The notes under the pieces are model-generated. The model did no database searches, was not told the origin of the DNA, and saw only the letters and a list, made by a program, of their open reading frames with translations. The position numbers were made by a program, and so were the translations under genes. Source: Nothopassalora personata (taxonomy: Eukaryota > Ascomycota > Dothideomycetes > Mycosphaerellales > Mycosphaerellaceae). From it: 64,000 bases of DNA. Below are positions 1 through 11,376 of the stretch, in pieces. Location: assembly GCA_033816765.1 (NCBI GenBank), contig CM066290.1:434001-498000 (forward strand). Reading direction: 5' to 3'. Position 1 is the stretch's first letter, and each line of letters begins with the position of its first letter.

Positions 1-695
1 ATATATCGATCGCACTTGCACAGCCAAGGATTACCCACGATCCATGGAACTTCTCCTGATGCGATATCGCGGGACATGTCACAGTGATTGTTAAGCACAT
101 GAGTTCATCTGTGCACCGTGAACGTGGCTTCCATCATGCGTTGGCCAGTATAGTGGGTATCGACTGAAAATTGATGTTCTATCTCGGCGGTCATTCGGCA
201 CACGAGGTTCGTGGCAGCATCCCTGTCCAGAGCCGAAAATTCGTCCGCTTGAGTTGCGTAGAAGTGCTCGCACAGCCTGGAGAATAGATGTCCGCAGCGG
301 CTTCCAAGTCCACCAAGGACGGCAGCTGGCCATCAATGTCGGCTGACTACGCAATGTCGTTGTTTTACGGTCGTTCCAGACTTGTGGATACTCTGATTAG
401 TCGTCCGATCTTTATGCCGGCCCTCGCACTCGGCGAAGGCTTGATCGCGACGCTAGTGATTCAAGAGCGAGTGACGCATCCTGCTCGTGCGTGCAGGAAC
501 GGATCGAATTGCTGAATTAGCAGGCTTATCAACACTTTCAAGAGGTATTGTTTGTCATATCGCGCCAATCGAACTTTGACCGGCCGAGCATGGTCTTTGC
601 ATGCTTCGAGAAAGAACTCTCTCCCTTGTAACAGAGCGTCCCGGCAATGTTGAACTCGTGGCAGACATGAAGCTGCCACGGGATCCACTGCAATG
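1..695. other. Window edge, no gene recognised
   Basis: Only short open frames occur on either strand here and none shows a domain, membrane segment or splice structure that I recognise. The stretch lies downstream of the inositol-pentakisphosphate 2-kinase gene and could include its 3' UTR. Confidence 0.5.
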
Positions 696-1763
696 TTACG
701 ACTGACAGCGTGACAGCAGGCAGATGCGCTCTCGAGTGTGGACGGTCTCACGTTCGGTATTGGTGTACCAGCCATCACTGATCAGTGAAGTTTCCATTGC
801 CTTCCATCTCGAGAGCTTTTCCGGCTGCTTGGGGTCCAAATCTCCAAGTCTGGCATCGATACAGTGCCCAGATCGCTTGATGAATAGCGAACAGTCACGC
901 AACGTCATGGCTTTGCACAAGTCTTGGACCGAGGTCAAACTTGAAGCGTTCAGGACGCCCTGCTGGTCCAGCTTGATCTGGCACACCCGCAACTGCTGGA
1001 GAAGCAACTGCGCTTGGTTGAGCAAGTACTCGCGGATCTGCGGGTCTGGGGTCAGTGCTTTCACAGCTTGTGTGCGGTCTTCAATGCTTTTGCTGACGAG
1101 GGCCAGAGGACATGTCTCTTGCGCGTCGGTCGCTGTTCTGATGCGCTCTGATGCTCGATACGCGCGGAGAGCGCACGTGCGACAGCGCTTGGAGCTCTGC
1201 GGCGCATTGGGAGACTGCGCCAACCACTTGGGCTTAAAATGCAGACCATATTCGCCTTCTTTCAGCGTCATGTCGGTGACGAGAAGACCCGACATCAACT
1301 GCTTCGGCATGCAATCTCCCTCGCGATGAGGTGGACGCGCCACCTTTCCAATGTATTCATTCAGGTCGTGCAGAAGGCCTGCATCCAAGGAAATGATGTC
1401 ATGCTCGAGAAGATTTTCTGCCGGAAACATTTTCTGAAATGTCTCCTTCACCGCTCGAAGATGATGCTCGGCGCTCGGGATATGCGGGTCGTCCTTCCGG
1501 AGACGGAGGAGCTTTCCTTGCAATGTCAAAGGCAGTTCTTGGCCATGGATGTGATGGTGATCTGCGTGTGGGAGGATGCTGAAGACGAAATTCGCACCAC
1601 CTTCGTTGAGGTACTCCAGTCTACATTTCGAGGCAGACGGCAGGTTTGCTGCATGTGCGGGCTCGACAGATTGCAGGCTTGGTAGTTCTCGCTGTACGAA
1701 CCATGCAGGGGTGCTCATGCTGGTGTGCATGTGCCCAAGACGCCGGGTCGAAGTAATACGCAC
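696..1763 (-). CDS. IPK1: Inositol-pentakisphosphate 2-kinase
   Basis: The enzyme phosphorylates inositol pentakisphosphate at the 2-position to make phytate (InsP6), a soluble signalling metabolite linked to mRNA export in fungi. Seen in the sequence: an N-terminal nucleotide-binding stretch with LNEGGANFVF followed by LLRLRK, the family block LLVTDMTLKEGEYGLHFKPKW around residues 155-175, a cysteine pair in RCRTCALRA followed by the CPLALVS block, MTLRDCSLFI, and the C-terminal RLGDLDPKQPEKLSRW block with the conserved D-D-P-K. At about 355 residues it has the expected fungal length and is read as a single exon. Three in-frame ATGs lie close together (1763, 1730, 1718); the third gives the most family-like N terminus. 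The last 15-20 residues look atypical, so a small 3' intron is possible. The family call is firm; exact ends are less certain. Confidence 0.85.
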   Translation of the reverse strand: MRITSTRRLGHMHTSMSTPAWFVQRELPSLQSVEPAHAANLPSASKCRLEYLNEGGANFVFSILPHADHHHIHGQELPLTLQGKLLRLRKDDPHIPSAEHHLRAVKETFQKMFPAENLLEHDIISLDAGLLHDLNEYIGKVARPPHREGDCMPKQLMSGLLVTDMTLKEGEYGLHFKPKWLAQSPNAPQSSKRCRTCALRAYRASERIRTATDAQETCPLALVSKSIEDRTQAVKALTPDPQIREYLLNQAQLLLQQLRVCQIKLDQQGVLNASSLTSVQDLCKAMTLRDCSLFIKRSGHCIDARLGDLDPKQPEKLSRWKAMETSLISDGWYTNTERETVHTRERICLLSRCQS

Positions 1764-2892
1764 ACCACCCTAGCCCTAGGCCCGATCGTAATCCACCGGA
1801 TTTTGAGAGTCTGATTCGCCCACTTGACCACAATGTTGATTGCAGACCACGGCGTTGTAGGGCTGGATAGTGCGCGTCTCTGTACTGCCAACAAGGCCTT
1901 GAAACACAACCGGTAGTGTTCAACAGGCTGCTTCAGCCCCTCCGGTTGGCCACAACAAAGGAATAGAGTGGAGGAGGACGATCGAAGCTGAAGGCTGAGT
2001 GTATGATCTGATCTGCAAGGAGCGTGTCATGTCCGTGATTTCAAGAAAGTGGTTGCTTCTTTCCTCGGCCGTCTTACGGGCCGCCGCATCTGGTCAAGGA
2101 GCACGACATTGACCGGCGTTGTCCCTTGCAATGTGCCCTGGACGTCTCTGTCCAAATGTATAGCTGATATGTGTCACAGAAGCATACATTAACAGTTTGC
2201 ATGTGGAACCCAAGCGTTATCGGGCAGCATGAGGGGAATGCGATAGGCGGAAGCCTGGGCCGGGCCGTGCCGAGACGCTCGGAACGTTGTCGACAACATC
2301 GACGACGAACACAAGCATTCCACGAGGACAGTCACAACTGATCATTACTAACTTCAAAACGAAACTACTTCTTTCCGTGTTCATAAAGTTTCGGAAGCGC
2401 CATCACGTGCTTGTGTCTGCCTCAGGTGTCACTCATTGGCTTGCTTTCATCCGTGTAAGACGTGGCATCATGTTGACCGGAGCATAGCATCATATTGACC
2501 GGAAGCAACACGCAGACCTCGTCAGAACGACGATGGCATGACATAGCGATCACGTCCGAAGCATTCGTCAGCGGCATGCGTATCGCCAGGTAGTTGGACA
2601 AAGAGGAGCAGTTCATTGGTCTATAACACCGCTCTACGTACTCGTGATGCCCATATCGTCAGTGTCATGCATCAAAACACCAATGGCACAGCGTCTTTGG
2701 CAATCGACGTCTTGTCATTGGCTATGAGCCTGTAACAGGCGTCGGAGAAAGGTAGGCCTGTCGTAACACGGGAGTATGTTCAGGACCAACGATCGTGCCT
2801 CGCGCAGTATGTCCAGTCTGTAGGCGTGGTTCTTCAGCGTATCAACACCCCATCACTCCTTCTCCATCCTCAATTGGATCAAGACAACGGCC
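1764..2892. other. Divergent intergenic region between IPK1 and catalase
   Basis: No coding potential is recognised. The region should hold the promoters of the leftward kinase gene and the rightward catalase gene. A short CT-rich, intron-like stretch lies just before the catalase ATG. Confidence 0.5.
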
Positions 2893-4733
2893 ATGGACAA
2901 GCTAACCGGCGTCGAGGTGCGCACGCCTCGCGCATACCATGTCATGTCCAGCAACGAGGGACCAGCAGACATCATCGCGAAGGTGTCTGGCGCCTCAAAG
3001 GGCGGCAAGAGAGAGGACGACGGCCCATACTTCACCAACAACGAAGGCATTCCACTTCCCGACCATTCTCACTCGAAGACCATCGGTGGCATTCCGCTAG
3101 TCAGCGATGTGCACCTTCTTCAAAAGCAGCAGCACTTTAATCGTTCGAAGAATCTAGAGCGCATGGTGCATCCCTGTGGCTCAGGTGCTTTTGGCTACTT
3201 TGAGCCCACTGCAGACGTCTCCGACCTGACCAAGGCCGATTTCTTGCAAAAGCCGCTTGCCAAGACTCCAATCTTCATTCGATTCTCGACTGTCACCCTG
3301 GGTCGTGAGTTTCCAGATGAGGCACGCAACCCACGTGGCTTTGTGAGTTCCCAAAACATGTATGCCACCGCTATGTCTTTCATCTCTAACCTTCTGGCCA
3401 GGCGATCAAATTCTACACCAGAGAAGGCAACTACGACATCGTGGGACTGGTAAGAGCTACTCACCAACCAGAGCATTGGTTCAACTTTGCTAACACTCGG
3501 CAGAACTTTCCGGTTTTCTTCTGCCGCGACCCTATCCAAGGTCCAGATGTCATCCGATCGCAAGCGAGAAACCCGAAGAATTTCCTGCTCGATTATGATG
3601 CGACCTTCGACCTCCTTGGCAATACACCTGAAGGCAATCACGCAGGTATCATGTTCTTCTCTGATCACGGTACCCCAGACGGCTGGACGAACCTGCACGG
3701 ATATGGTTGTCATACTTTCAAGTGGGTGAACAAGGAGGGCAAGCTTGTTTACATCAAATACCATTTCCTGGCAGAGCACGGACGCCATGATCTGACGCAA
3801 CCGGAGGCCATTCGCATCTCCGGCGAGAACCCAGATTACTCCAAGCAGCAGCTGTGGGAAGGCATCGAAGCCGGCAAGGAGTTCAAGTGGAAGGCTTACG
3901 TCCAGGTTATGAAGCCTGAAGATGCTGATCCCGAGAAGCTCGGCTTTGATCCTTTCGACGTTACGAAGGTCTGGCCGAAGGGACAGTTCCCACTGCAGGA
4001 GTTCGGTAACTTGGTCCTCAACAAGAACCCAGAGAATTTCCACAGAGATGTCGAGCAAGCAGCATTCTCGCCAGGCTCCATGGTTCCTGGCGTAGAAGAC
4101 AGCCCTGATCCCCTTCTGCAGTTCCGTATGTTCTTCTACCGCGACGCCCAGTACCACCGCATCGGCGTCAACCTCCATCAAATCCCCGTCAACTGCCCCT
4201 TTGCCGCTTCATCACTGTCGTCGATCAACTTCGACGGCGCAATGCGCGTCGATGCCAATCACGCCGGTAACAAACAGTATACGCCCAACTCATTCACCGA
4301 CAAGTTCCGTCCAGACGTCGCCGAAGCACCATACAAAGTCTCCGACAACGTCGTGTCCCGCAAGTCACACTACTACCACGAGGGCAAGCTCTCCGAGTAC
4401 GATCAGCCACGCGAGCTCTACAAGCGAGTCATGTCGGAACAAGATCGAGCCAACCTTCACAGCAATACCGCCAAGATGTTGTCCCATGTCAACTATCCTA
4501 TCATCGCTAAGCGATACCTCGCGCAGATCTACAACGTTGCACCAGAGTACTCGAGAGCTGTGTATGACCTCACCAACTTCAAGTTCAAGGAGAAGGAGGG
4601 TCCGTTCGACTTCAAAGAGGTTGAAGAGCTCGCTAAGGAGGCACACATTCTCAGCAAGACCAAGAAGTTCAGGCCAGAAGAAGGTAACCGCCTCATCGGC
4701 TACGCACCGGAGAAGCCGTTCTACCAGTTGTAG
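2893..4733 (+). CDS. Heme catalase, three exons
   Basis: Catalase dismutates hydrogen peroxide to water and oxygen. Exons are 2893-3342, 3402-3449 and 3504-4733 (about 575 aa). The introns are GTGAGT..CCAG and GTAAGA..GCAG, the second with a CTAAC branch site. The splices join PRGF to AIKFYT and IVGL to NFPVFF, exactly as in the catalase fold. Seen: the distal histidine in ERMVHPCGSGAFG (His93), FIRFSTVTLGREFPD, the distal asparagine region NFPVFFCRDP, and the proximal heme-ligand motif RMFFYRDAQ (Tyr about 378). The last differs from the usual R-x-F-[small]-Y-x-D by having Phe before Tyr. The C terminus FYQL is not a canonical PTS1, so cytosolic localisation is more likely than peroxisomal. 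There is no signal peptide. The start ATG has a purine context and lies directly upstream of family-like sequence. Confidence 0.93.
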
Positions 4734-6458
4734 AGCGCGTTCGTCAGGCAGCTTGATTGGACTAGCAGCACTGTCCGCAGTCCGACTCTATGTATTGACG
4801 ATTAATGATCTTAATCAAAGACTTTCCCACTCCGCTCCGCGCGGCTTTTCCGCGAATCAGTGAATAGCTTACCAAGAAGTCTGAAGATCCCAGGAACAGC
4901 ACGTGGCGAGCCGGTCAGCTCTCCATGACAGCTTGAACGAATATCCTACGCCAGATGCGGTTCTACTGGTTGACTTTTACATCATGTCATACTCCTGTGT
5001 TCCTTGCACGGCCTCCCTTTGCTTGATCCTGTGGGGTTGCACCTGGTCTGATGACATTAGGCAGACCTTATGGGGCTACGCTTGGCAATGCTTCATTTGC
5101 CCCCCCCCGACCGCGTTTATGCTGTCGGTAGCCTCATCGACAATTAATCACCTGGAGATTTTCTGACGACTGGAAGAATGCAATCCGAAGTTCGTCGTGC
5201 ATTAATCCAAGCTCGCCGCGGTCGTGTCCAGGAACGCCACGGGATTCGTCTTGTAACGTTTAGGCTTCAATAGCTAAGGGGAGAAGCCAGTGTGGAGTGG
5301 GTAGATAATGTCTCTGATGTCCTGAGCGAAAGTTATATGCTTGAATTCACAGCCTTTTAGCTTCGCCGCCAGAACCGCTCATTCCATCTGAACTTGCTCG
5401 CATCTAATCGCTAGTGCACGATTCCCTTTCCACCTGCTTCTCGTGCTTTGCCTTCAGCTTGTCGCAAGTCGTGTCAAGACTGTGGATTGTACGTTCTATG
5501 AGCTCCTGCCTTTGCTGCCATTCAGATCGCTGTGAGACCTCGTAATGCTTCTCCAAGGACAAGCTTTGCGATGATATGTAAGAATGATGTCCTCCTCGTC
5601 TGTATTGCTGTTGAGTGTCTTTCGCCAGATTCCATGCGCGCACTTGACCTCGCTCGACATTGACCAATCTCCCTGCTCTTGTCGGGGTAGACGAGCGGTC
5701 TATCTGCCAATGATGGCGTTGTGAGGATCTCTTGACAGTGTACCGAACTCTGGCGACCAAATCGTGTGCGTAATTGTAGACAGCAAGCCTGGCGTGAATA
5801 GTTATGGCCTGAGTGTCGTAGCCACTCGAGCGTCGTGAAGCAGTCGGCCCATTGACTGCTGTGATACAGCATCGTCGCACACCGGTTCCAAATTTTCGCT
5901 GAAACCAGGCAGTTAGTCATTGCAATCCTACATTTGTTTTATTGATGAACCTAATTGTGATAGCCCCTGCTGACTACCGGTTCGGGGCATTGCAAAGACC
6001 CCGAGACCGCCGCAGCATGTGACATGTATCAGATAAGACGCGTGCCCTATCGACTTACCCGGTTGGTTGATGCAGATAATTCAGTGAAGCACGACAGTTA
6101 CATCCACCGTGTTGTGGATAGCAGCTGATTGACGAGCGGTCTTGGGTGATGGCGCTCCAGCACATCGAGAAGTTTCAGCTTACTATGTCATGAGTACAAT
6201 GATTGACGCTCAAAAGAGGTAATTTAAATGCCTACTATTCACCGCTTCTTTTAGTCTTGGGCAGTTGACGTTCAGATAGCCAGGATAGCCATTGGAGAAA
6301 GCCGGGAGAGATTGTCTATGCTGTCAGTGCAAATGCAGCTCTTGGCGCATGTGCTTGTCACGGCAAGACCGTCCGTTGTCCTTTGACCCACTGTTCGCGC
6401 GCATCGCCCAAGGTGCCTGGAACAGCGCATAAGAAAGCAGAGTATGATCACAACAGCT
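4734..6458. other. Intergenic, one weak ORF
   Basis: The first part is the catalase 3' region. An open frame on the minus strand at 5404-5880 (158 aa) ends in a charged, helix-prone stretch, but it matches no family I recognise and has unremarkable composition; it could be a real small gene or chance. Nothing else is supported. Confidence 0.3.
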
Positions 6459-7208
6459 CTAAATCCCGAAGTCTCTCCACAGGTGCATTCTGTCGCCATC
6501 GCCGATTGGTCCACCGTCTGTGATGTTCTCGTGCCGCGGTTGATTAGCGATATGGCCGTCTGCCCGGTAAATCATGATTGCGCCTTGATGCTCATGGTCT
6601 TCGGCATGGTCGTCACTCATAGCTTCATCCCCGTCTTGTTCGCCCACGGAGTCATTGTTGTCGTCCTCCAGATCACTCTCGCCTTGATTGTCTTCGCCAC
6701 CCTCGTCATCTTGATCCTTGTCATCTTCCTGCCATTCAGATTCCGCTTCGACTCCACCCATGGCTTCATCCTGGTCTGAACTGATGTCGGCGCCACTGTC
6801 ATCCAAGCCAATTCGATCGTTGCCTTCGATCTCCTCCTGAAGAGCCTTTGGGAGACCATCGAAAGCTTGAGTGAGCGCAGCTAGTTTCTGGGCATCTTAG
6901 CAGTTGCAGCTCAATGCTGGGCACGCGCATACACTTAGTGTTGTGCACTCGTACAAGCCCAATGCCGCGGATGCCAAACATTGTAGCGCTCTCTTGTCAC
7001 TCTCGCTTTGCCGAAGTTTAACTTCGAGCTCTACTTTCTCCTTCGAGGCTGTCTCCAATTCTGACTTCAAGTTATCGATATCACGATCGCGTGGGTCTAT
7101 GTTGAGGGGCATCTCGATGGTCGCTTGATATTTGTAGTTCTCCCATTGATCGAAGGACACACCTGGACTAGCCTGTTTGGCGTAGGCCTCGGCAATGTGA
7201 TCACTCAT
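6459..7208 (-). CDS. Acidic coiled-coil hypothetical protein, two exons
   Basis: I do not recognise the family. Exon 1 is 7208-6933 and exon 2 is 6887-6459, separated by a 45-nt intron with donor GTATGC, branch-like TGCTAAG and acceptor CCAG. Joining them keeps frame and gives about 234 aa. The N-terminal third carries a heptad-like charged helix (DNLKSELETASKEKVELEVK), then KLAALTQAFDGLPKALQEEI, then a strongly acidic low-complexity tail rich in D, E, N and G (roughly residues 120-200). The acidic tail would suit a nuclear or chromatin-associated protein, but this is inference only. An alternative donor GTACGA about 20 nt upstream in the transcript would break the frame. Reality of the gene is supported by the consistent splice signals; function is unknown. 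Confidence 0.5.
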
Positions 7209-7756
7209 GTCTGCAGTAATGTTCGAAGTTCGACGGGAACTCGAAAACTAATGTGAGCCAACCAGGCTTCGCGCTCCTGTCTTGAATGACTAATTACCAC
7301 GATCTTTTGGCTGGGGCATTCGTCAGTAATCTCGTTGATCTGTGAATGACCAGTATATGTCGATCATCTACAGGCCTTTGTGGAAGAGAGGAGTTGTGTG
7401 GATAAAGTAGGATGCCCAGACTGCGGAGGATCATGCAAGCTGATTGGCTAGTCGGCTGAGATCCGGCAGTCTTGTCCTTGAGATCATGGACCAGTATGTA
7501 TTGGGAGCTAACGTTTGTTGATCGGGTGATGGAACAGAGAGCGTTATATGTATGAAGCAGAGTGTTGGCACACGGACCACCGCTGCGGCAAGTGCCGGTG
7601 CAATGCCTGAGGTGTTGAATTGCTTGGTGACAGCACTGTTGAGCCTTGCTGCCACTGCCGCTTTCCGAATATCTGGCTCGAAGTCTGCGGGGCGTGCAGA
7701 AGAAAAGCCCACTGCTAGCCATGCCGGTGTGGATCTGGTCGAGCAAGATGAATTTT

Positions 7757-8345
7757 GAAGTCTAACAATTTTGCTGCGGAAGAGGGTCCGTTCAAGGGAA
7801 CGTGACGTAGCAGCGAGTAGCCAGATGCAGGCAATCGGACCACAGACTTGTAGTCGAGAACTGGGAAGACAATCGTAGATAGAGGTGCTGAATGCTCGAC
7901 CGCAAGTCGGCGGGATGGCAACGGCCAGAACCAGTGCCTGAAGGAAAAGGTGTGCCTAGAGCTTGTGGATGTGATGGCACTTTGCTCAGACTGTCCGACT
8001 CATCAGAGACTGTGCCACAATGCATCGGCATGAGCTCCAAGTAGCAAGCGAGGACAAGGCCCGATGTTCGGCGGCAAGGTGTCAATGAACGTCAAGGGTT
8101 GAGTGAATGAGCCCAATCTCAGGTTCCAGGGGAAATTTGGGGCTGAATCCCCCGCGGGAGGATATGTCGTAGCCCGACGTTACTGTATAGGGGAAGGTAC
8201 TTCATGCAAAGATTCTCAGATTCGCTGCTGAAGCAGCTGAGTTTATTCGGTCAAGTCATGGGGATGATCTTGCTGGACAAGAAGCTGGAGGATCCTTTGG
8301 GCCCAGGGAAGATGAGACGTCGTAATGTAGCGATCATCCACACAG
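7757..8345. repeat. Diverged direct duplication, copy A
   Basis: This segment matches 9822-10460 in the same orientation and order. Corresponding islands include the minus-strand reading RRLAVEHSAPLSTIVF here against RRLVAEHPPQLSTIIF in copy B, CGGCAAGGTGTC against CGGCAAGATGTC, and GGATGATCTTGCT against GGATGATTTTGCT followed in both by AGAAG..GGAGGATCC. By eye the copies are substantially diverged, so the duplication is old. Boundaries are approximate. Confidence 0.6.
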
Positions 8346-9031
8346 CGCGCAGCCTGGTGCCCAAGTGTTGACTTTTCGAGAAAGTCGACCAGATAGCTCG
8401 GATTCAGTAGAACATCGCTCTTTTGATAATCTCCGAGTGCTTTGATCCGATGTTGAGAAGCCTTTGGCTGCTAGGTGGAATGCAATGGATGACTGCTCGC
8501 GAAAAGATACAAGTACAAGTACTCAAGCGCAACGCCGCACGGTCCACGTACGCGGGTTTGCCGTTGCGGGCCCTGAGAAGAGGAATAGCTCTATCGGGTC
8601 GTCCAGAAGGCGGGTCTTCTGGAGCCAGACTCCAATAGATTTTCGTTAAGAAATATTATCGTGACCCTCGTCGAAGTAGGTGTCCTCTGATATGTGAGGA
8701 CGGAAATGCGGCAGCGCCTGACGCTGCTAGAGCAGCAAGGCTGGCTCAGAGAAGTTGTGGTGTCTCTTCGGGTCGAGCACGAATTTGTTGAACTTCCTCG
8801 GAAACATAACACCGAGTGCCAACTAGCTCGGTGGCGAAACTTGGCCAAAAGATGTGTTCCACGACAAGTTGAGTAACCCAGATCTGAGAGCCACTTCCCC
8901 GAGATGGGCTGAGCCAACACCTACGCCTTGAAGGCCTGAGATGGTGAACTTGTTCAGAACATTGAAGATCATGGGGAAGTGCAGCCCGAAACCTCAGTGG
9001 CCAGGCTTTCCGTGTGCAACAACCCCGCGAA

Positions 9032-9290
9032 GATGTCAAAGATGCACTCGGAAGCAGGCGTCGATGTACCTCCTGAGGTATCCAGGATCTCAGTAGCTAG
9101 ATCCTTGAGATGTTCGGTCGGCTCGGTCTGCTTTGATGGCGTTAAGTAAGTAGATGTCGAAGATGCAGGCACCTCGATAAGCTTGAAGCGGGCGTCGGTG
9201 TGCCTCCTCAAGTGGTCCGTATCTGAGGAGTCAGATGCTTGAGAAGCTCGGTCTGCCTTGATGGCGTTGGGCAAGTAGATGCCGAAGATG
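9032..9290. repeat. Degenerate tandem repeat, about 121-125 bp unit
   Basis: Units start at about 9032, 9153 and 9278. Each begins GATGTCRAAGATGCA or a close variant, and the first two carry GGCGTCG.TGT.CCTCCT and CTCGGTCTGC.TTGATGGCGTT in the same order. The third unit diverges quickly after its first 20 bases. Confidence 0.65.
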
Positions 9291-9360
9291 CAGCCACTCC
9301 GATTAACACGCGGACGGAGTTCCCCAAGAAGTTCAGCTGGGCTGAAGGGTTTAGATCCTG

Positions 9361-9611
9361 GGGACGCGTGCAGCAAGTGCGACCGCCCTCGTTGAGTGAC
9401 ATGCTCAAGATGTTCGGACCAATAGCAGTGGCGACATGCCTTCAATGTACTACAGGCAGTGCAATAATCCTTGGAGTGAGTTGCTCAAGATGTACGGGAC
9501 AGCACAACCGGTGAAATCCCTTTATGTACTGCTGCCGGTGTGACCGTCCTTGAGCAGTGAGATGCTCGGGACGTGAGGGACAGCACGATTGCCGAGATTC
9601 CTTCAATGTAC
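9361..9611. repeat. Degenerate tandem repeat, about 80 bp unit
   Basis: The anchor TTCAATGTACT (or TTTATGTACT) recurs at 9441, 9521 and 9602, a spacing of 80-81 bp. Between anchors, GCTCAAGATGTACGGGACAG and GCTCGGGACGTGAGGGACAG occupy equivalent positions. A partial unit precedes the first anchor. Confidence 0.65.
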
Positions 9612-9821
9612 TGGACCTGGGCGTGGAGCGCAACTTCAAACACAAGTCGCTGCGATGGGGTAGATCAATAAGATGCCTGGAGATCAGTGCAGATGGCCAC
9701 GATATCCAGCTGTCTCAAACCCTGGCTTCGAAGGCGTTTGGAATCTTGGATACAGAGAGGTGTAGTGCGATGGATGTTGCTTGCGAAAGCGAAGCTGGAA
9801 GATGAGTCGAATGTCCGCGAA

Positions 9822-10460
9822 TCTTGTGAGGGGAGATAAAGGGACGAGATGTGTGTGATGTGGCAGCGAAAAGCCAGCCATGAGCAACGCTGTGGAGAAG
9901 CTGAGGAAGATGATTGTGCTCAGCTGCGGTGGATGTTCAGCCACCAGACGCCGTGTGTGCAATGGCCAGAGTCAATGCTAGGAGTGGAAGACGTGCCAAC
10001 AGGATCAAGTTGCTTAGGATGTCCGTTGTCGCGAGGGCTGGTCCACGATGTTCCAGCGGAAGCTCCAAACAGCAAGCGGAGAGGAGGCGCGATGTTCAGC
10101 GATAAGATGTCGACAATCTTCGAGGACCAGGGAGATGAGCTCAACCTCAAGTCCGCGCGGAAGCTCCAGACAGCAAATGAGGAAGGATCATCGATGTTGG
10201 CGGCAAGATGTCGCTAAACTTCAAAGATCAGCGAGATGTGCTCAATCTGGAGGCCCAGAGGAGCTTGAGGCCAGGATGACTGCAGGAGAATATGTCGCAA
10301 TTTTCAACGGTTCTGTCTAGGGCGTGTACTTCATCAAACTCTACGCAGATTCGGTGGTGGAGCAGCCGAGATTTGTCAAACAGGTCATGAGGATGATTTT
10401 GCTGAGTGGCAAGAAGCGGAGGATCCCAAGGGGCCCAAAGGAAGACGAGCAGATGTAGCC
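9822..10460. repeat. Diverged direct duplication, copy B
   Basis: This is the partner of 7757-8345, offset by about 2.1 kb. It contains an internal tandem duplication of about 101 bp (10057-10157 and 10158-10258), each unit beginning CGGAAGCTCCARACAGCAA and containing GATGTCG followed by a GAGATG.GCTCAA block. Copy A has only one recognisable equivalent of this unit, so the internal repeat probably arose after or independently of the larger duplication. Confidence 0.6.
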
Positions 10461-10662
10461 AAGTTGCGCCAATCTGAAGTTGAGTGCTGCTTGTCAGACA
10501 GCTTCGGTGTGCGCGTCTCCCTCTCGGTACCGCCCTGGAAAGTCAATAGCGGTATACGGACCACGCAGAAACTTGTTCTTGGCTATGATGTGGTCAAATC
10601 CTCGCCAATCTTGCTTCAATTCTGTGTCTCTCCTGGGTATCAATGCCTCACCACAACTCTTC

Positions 10663-11376
10663 TCAATTGTTAATCGCGGAAAAGCCTCCACCCCCTGAAC
10701 TTTCCGCCTTCACCTCGCCGTTCCCATTCTCATGTCCATTCGCACCACTCGGCAGTCCTGTCGGCGGGGCGCCGTAGGGACTACCGTGTGGCATCGCCAC
10801 GGCTGATGGTCCTGCCGGATGGTCGTAGTAGCTGTTGTCGTCCTCCAGACTATGTGCCGGCACCAGGACACCGTTCGGACCGGGTACCATGCGTATAGGT
10901 GCGGCGCCGGCATTCGAGTTCGAGGCGGAGCGCTGCGCTTGTGGTGTGTACTCGGACGCGTGGAACGTGTTGACGGGCGGATGTCCGTGGGCCATGGCCG
11001 TGTTCGGCTGGATGCTCTGCGGGCGCCGTCTCTTATCGCGGTGGGGTCGGTCTGGCGGTGGAGTGTTTATGGCCTCGTCGCCGCTGCCGTCGCTCTGCTC
11101 CATGTTGACGTCCATGCGCTTGCGGAGTTCGTCGAGGAGGAAGGCGCGTTCGAGGCGCATCTTCATGATGGCGCGGTCGAGTCGCACGCGTTTGACTTTC
11201 GCTTCGTCGTTGGCGGCCTCGACCTCGTTGACGCGGCGCTTGAGCTGGATGCATTTGCGGTAGTATGCCTTCTCCACGCTCGGCGCAAGCGGTGTCTGTG
11301 TCGCTCTCTCCTCGGCTGTGATTGTCAGTGCATGTGCTGTAGATTAGGATCATGTATGCGATTTACCTGCTGGCAT
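10663..11376 (-). CDS. INO80 complex subunit F-like domain protein
   Basis: Probably a nuclear protein tied to the INO80 chromatin-remodelling complex. The N-terminal 50 residues form a basic helical domain (YYRKCIQLKRRV, then VKRVRLDRAIMKMRLERAFL) typical of the INO80F-like family, in which paired long helices contact other subunits. The rest is low-complexity: an acidic SDGSGDEA run, a basic patch HRDKRRRP and a long proline/glycine/asparagine-rich tail, predicted disordered. The start lies in a 10-nt first exon (11376-11367, encoding M-P-A plus one base), then a 51-nt intron GTAAAT..CACAG, then exon 2 at 11315-10663; total about 220 aa. The family assignment rests on the short helix and is moderate; the splice model is well supported because exon 2 lacks an ATG before the conserved domain except at residue 1 of YYRK. 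Confidence 0.7.

Larger units (their letters stand above)
7209..10662. other. Repeat-rich region with decayed coding sequence
   Basis: No intact gene is recognised over 3.4 kb. The region holds a diverged direct duplication (7757-8345 against 9822-10460) and three families of degenerate tandem repeats, listed separately. Minus-strand translation of 8600-9450 gives protein-like runs broken by stops, for example around FVLDPKRHHNFSEPALLL, suggesting an old decayed gene rather than ordinary intergenic DNA. I cannot name the parent family. Confidence 0.4.

Noticed and set aside
724..1329. 201-codon plus-strand frame opposite IPK1
   Set aside because: No recognisable features; the minus strand carries clear kinase motifs.
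3195..4181. 328-codon minus-strand open frame opposite the catalase
   Set aside because: It is antisense to well-supported catalase exons and has no domain of its own; codon-biased genes often leave such open antisense frames.
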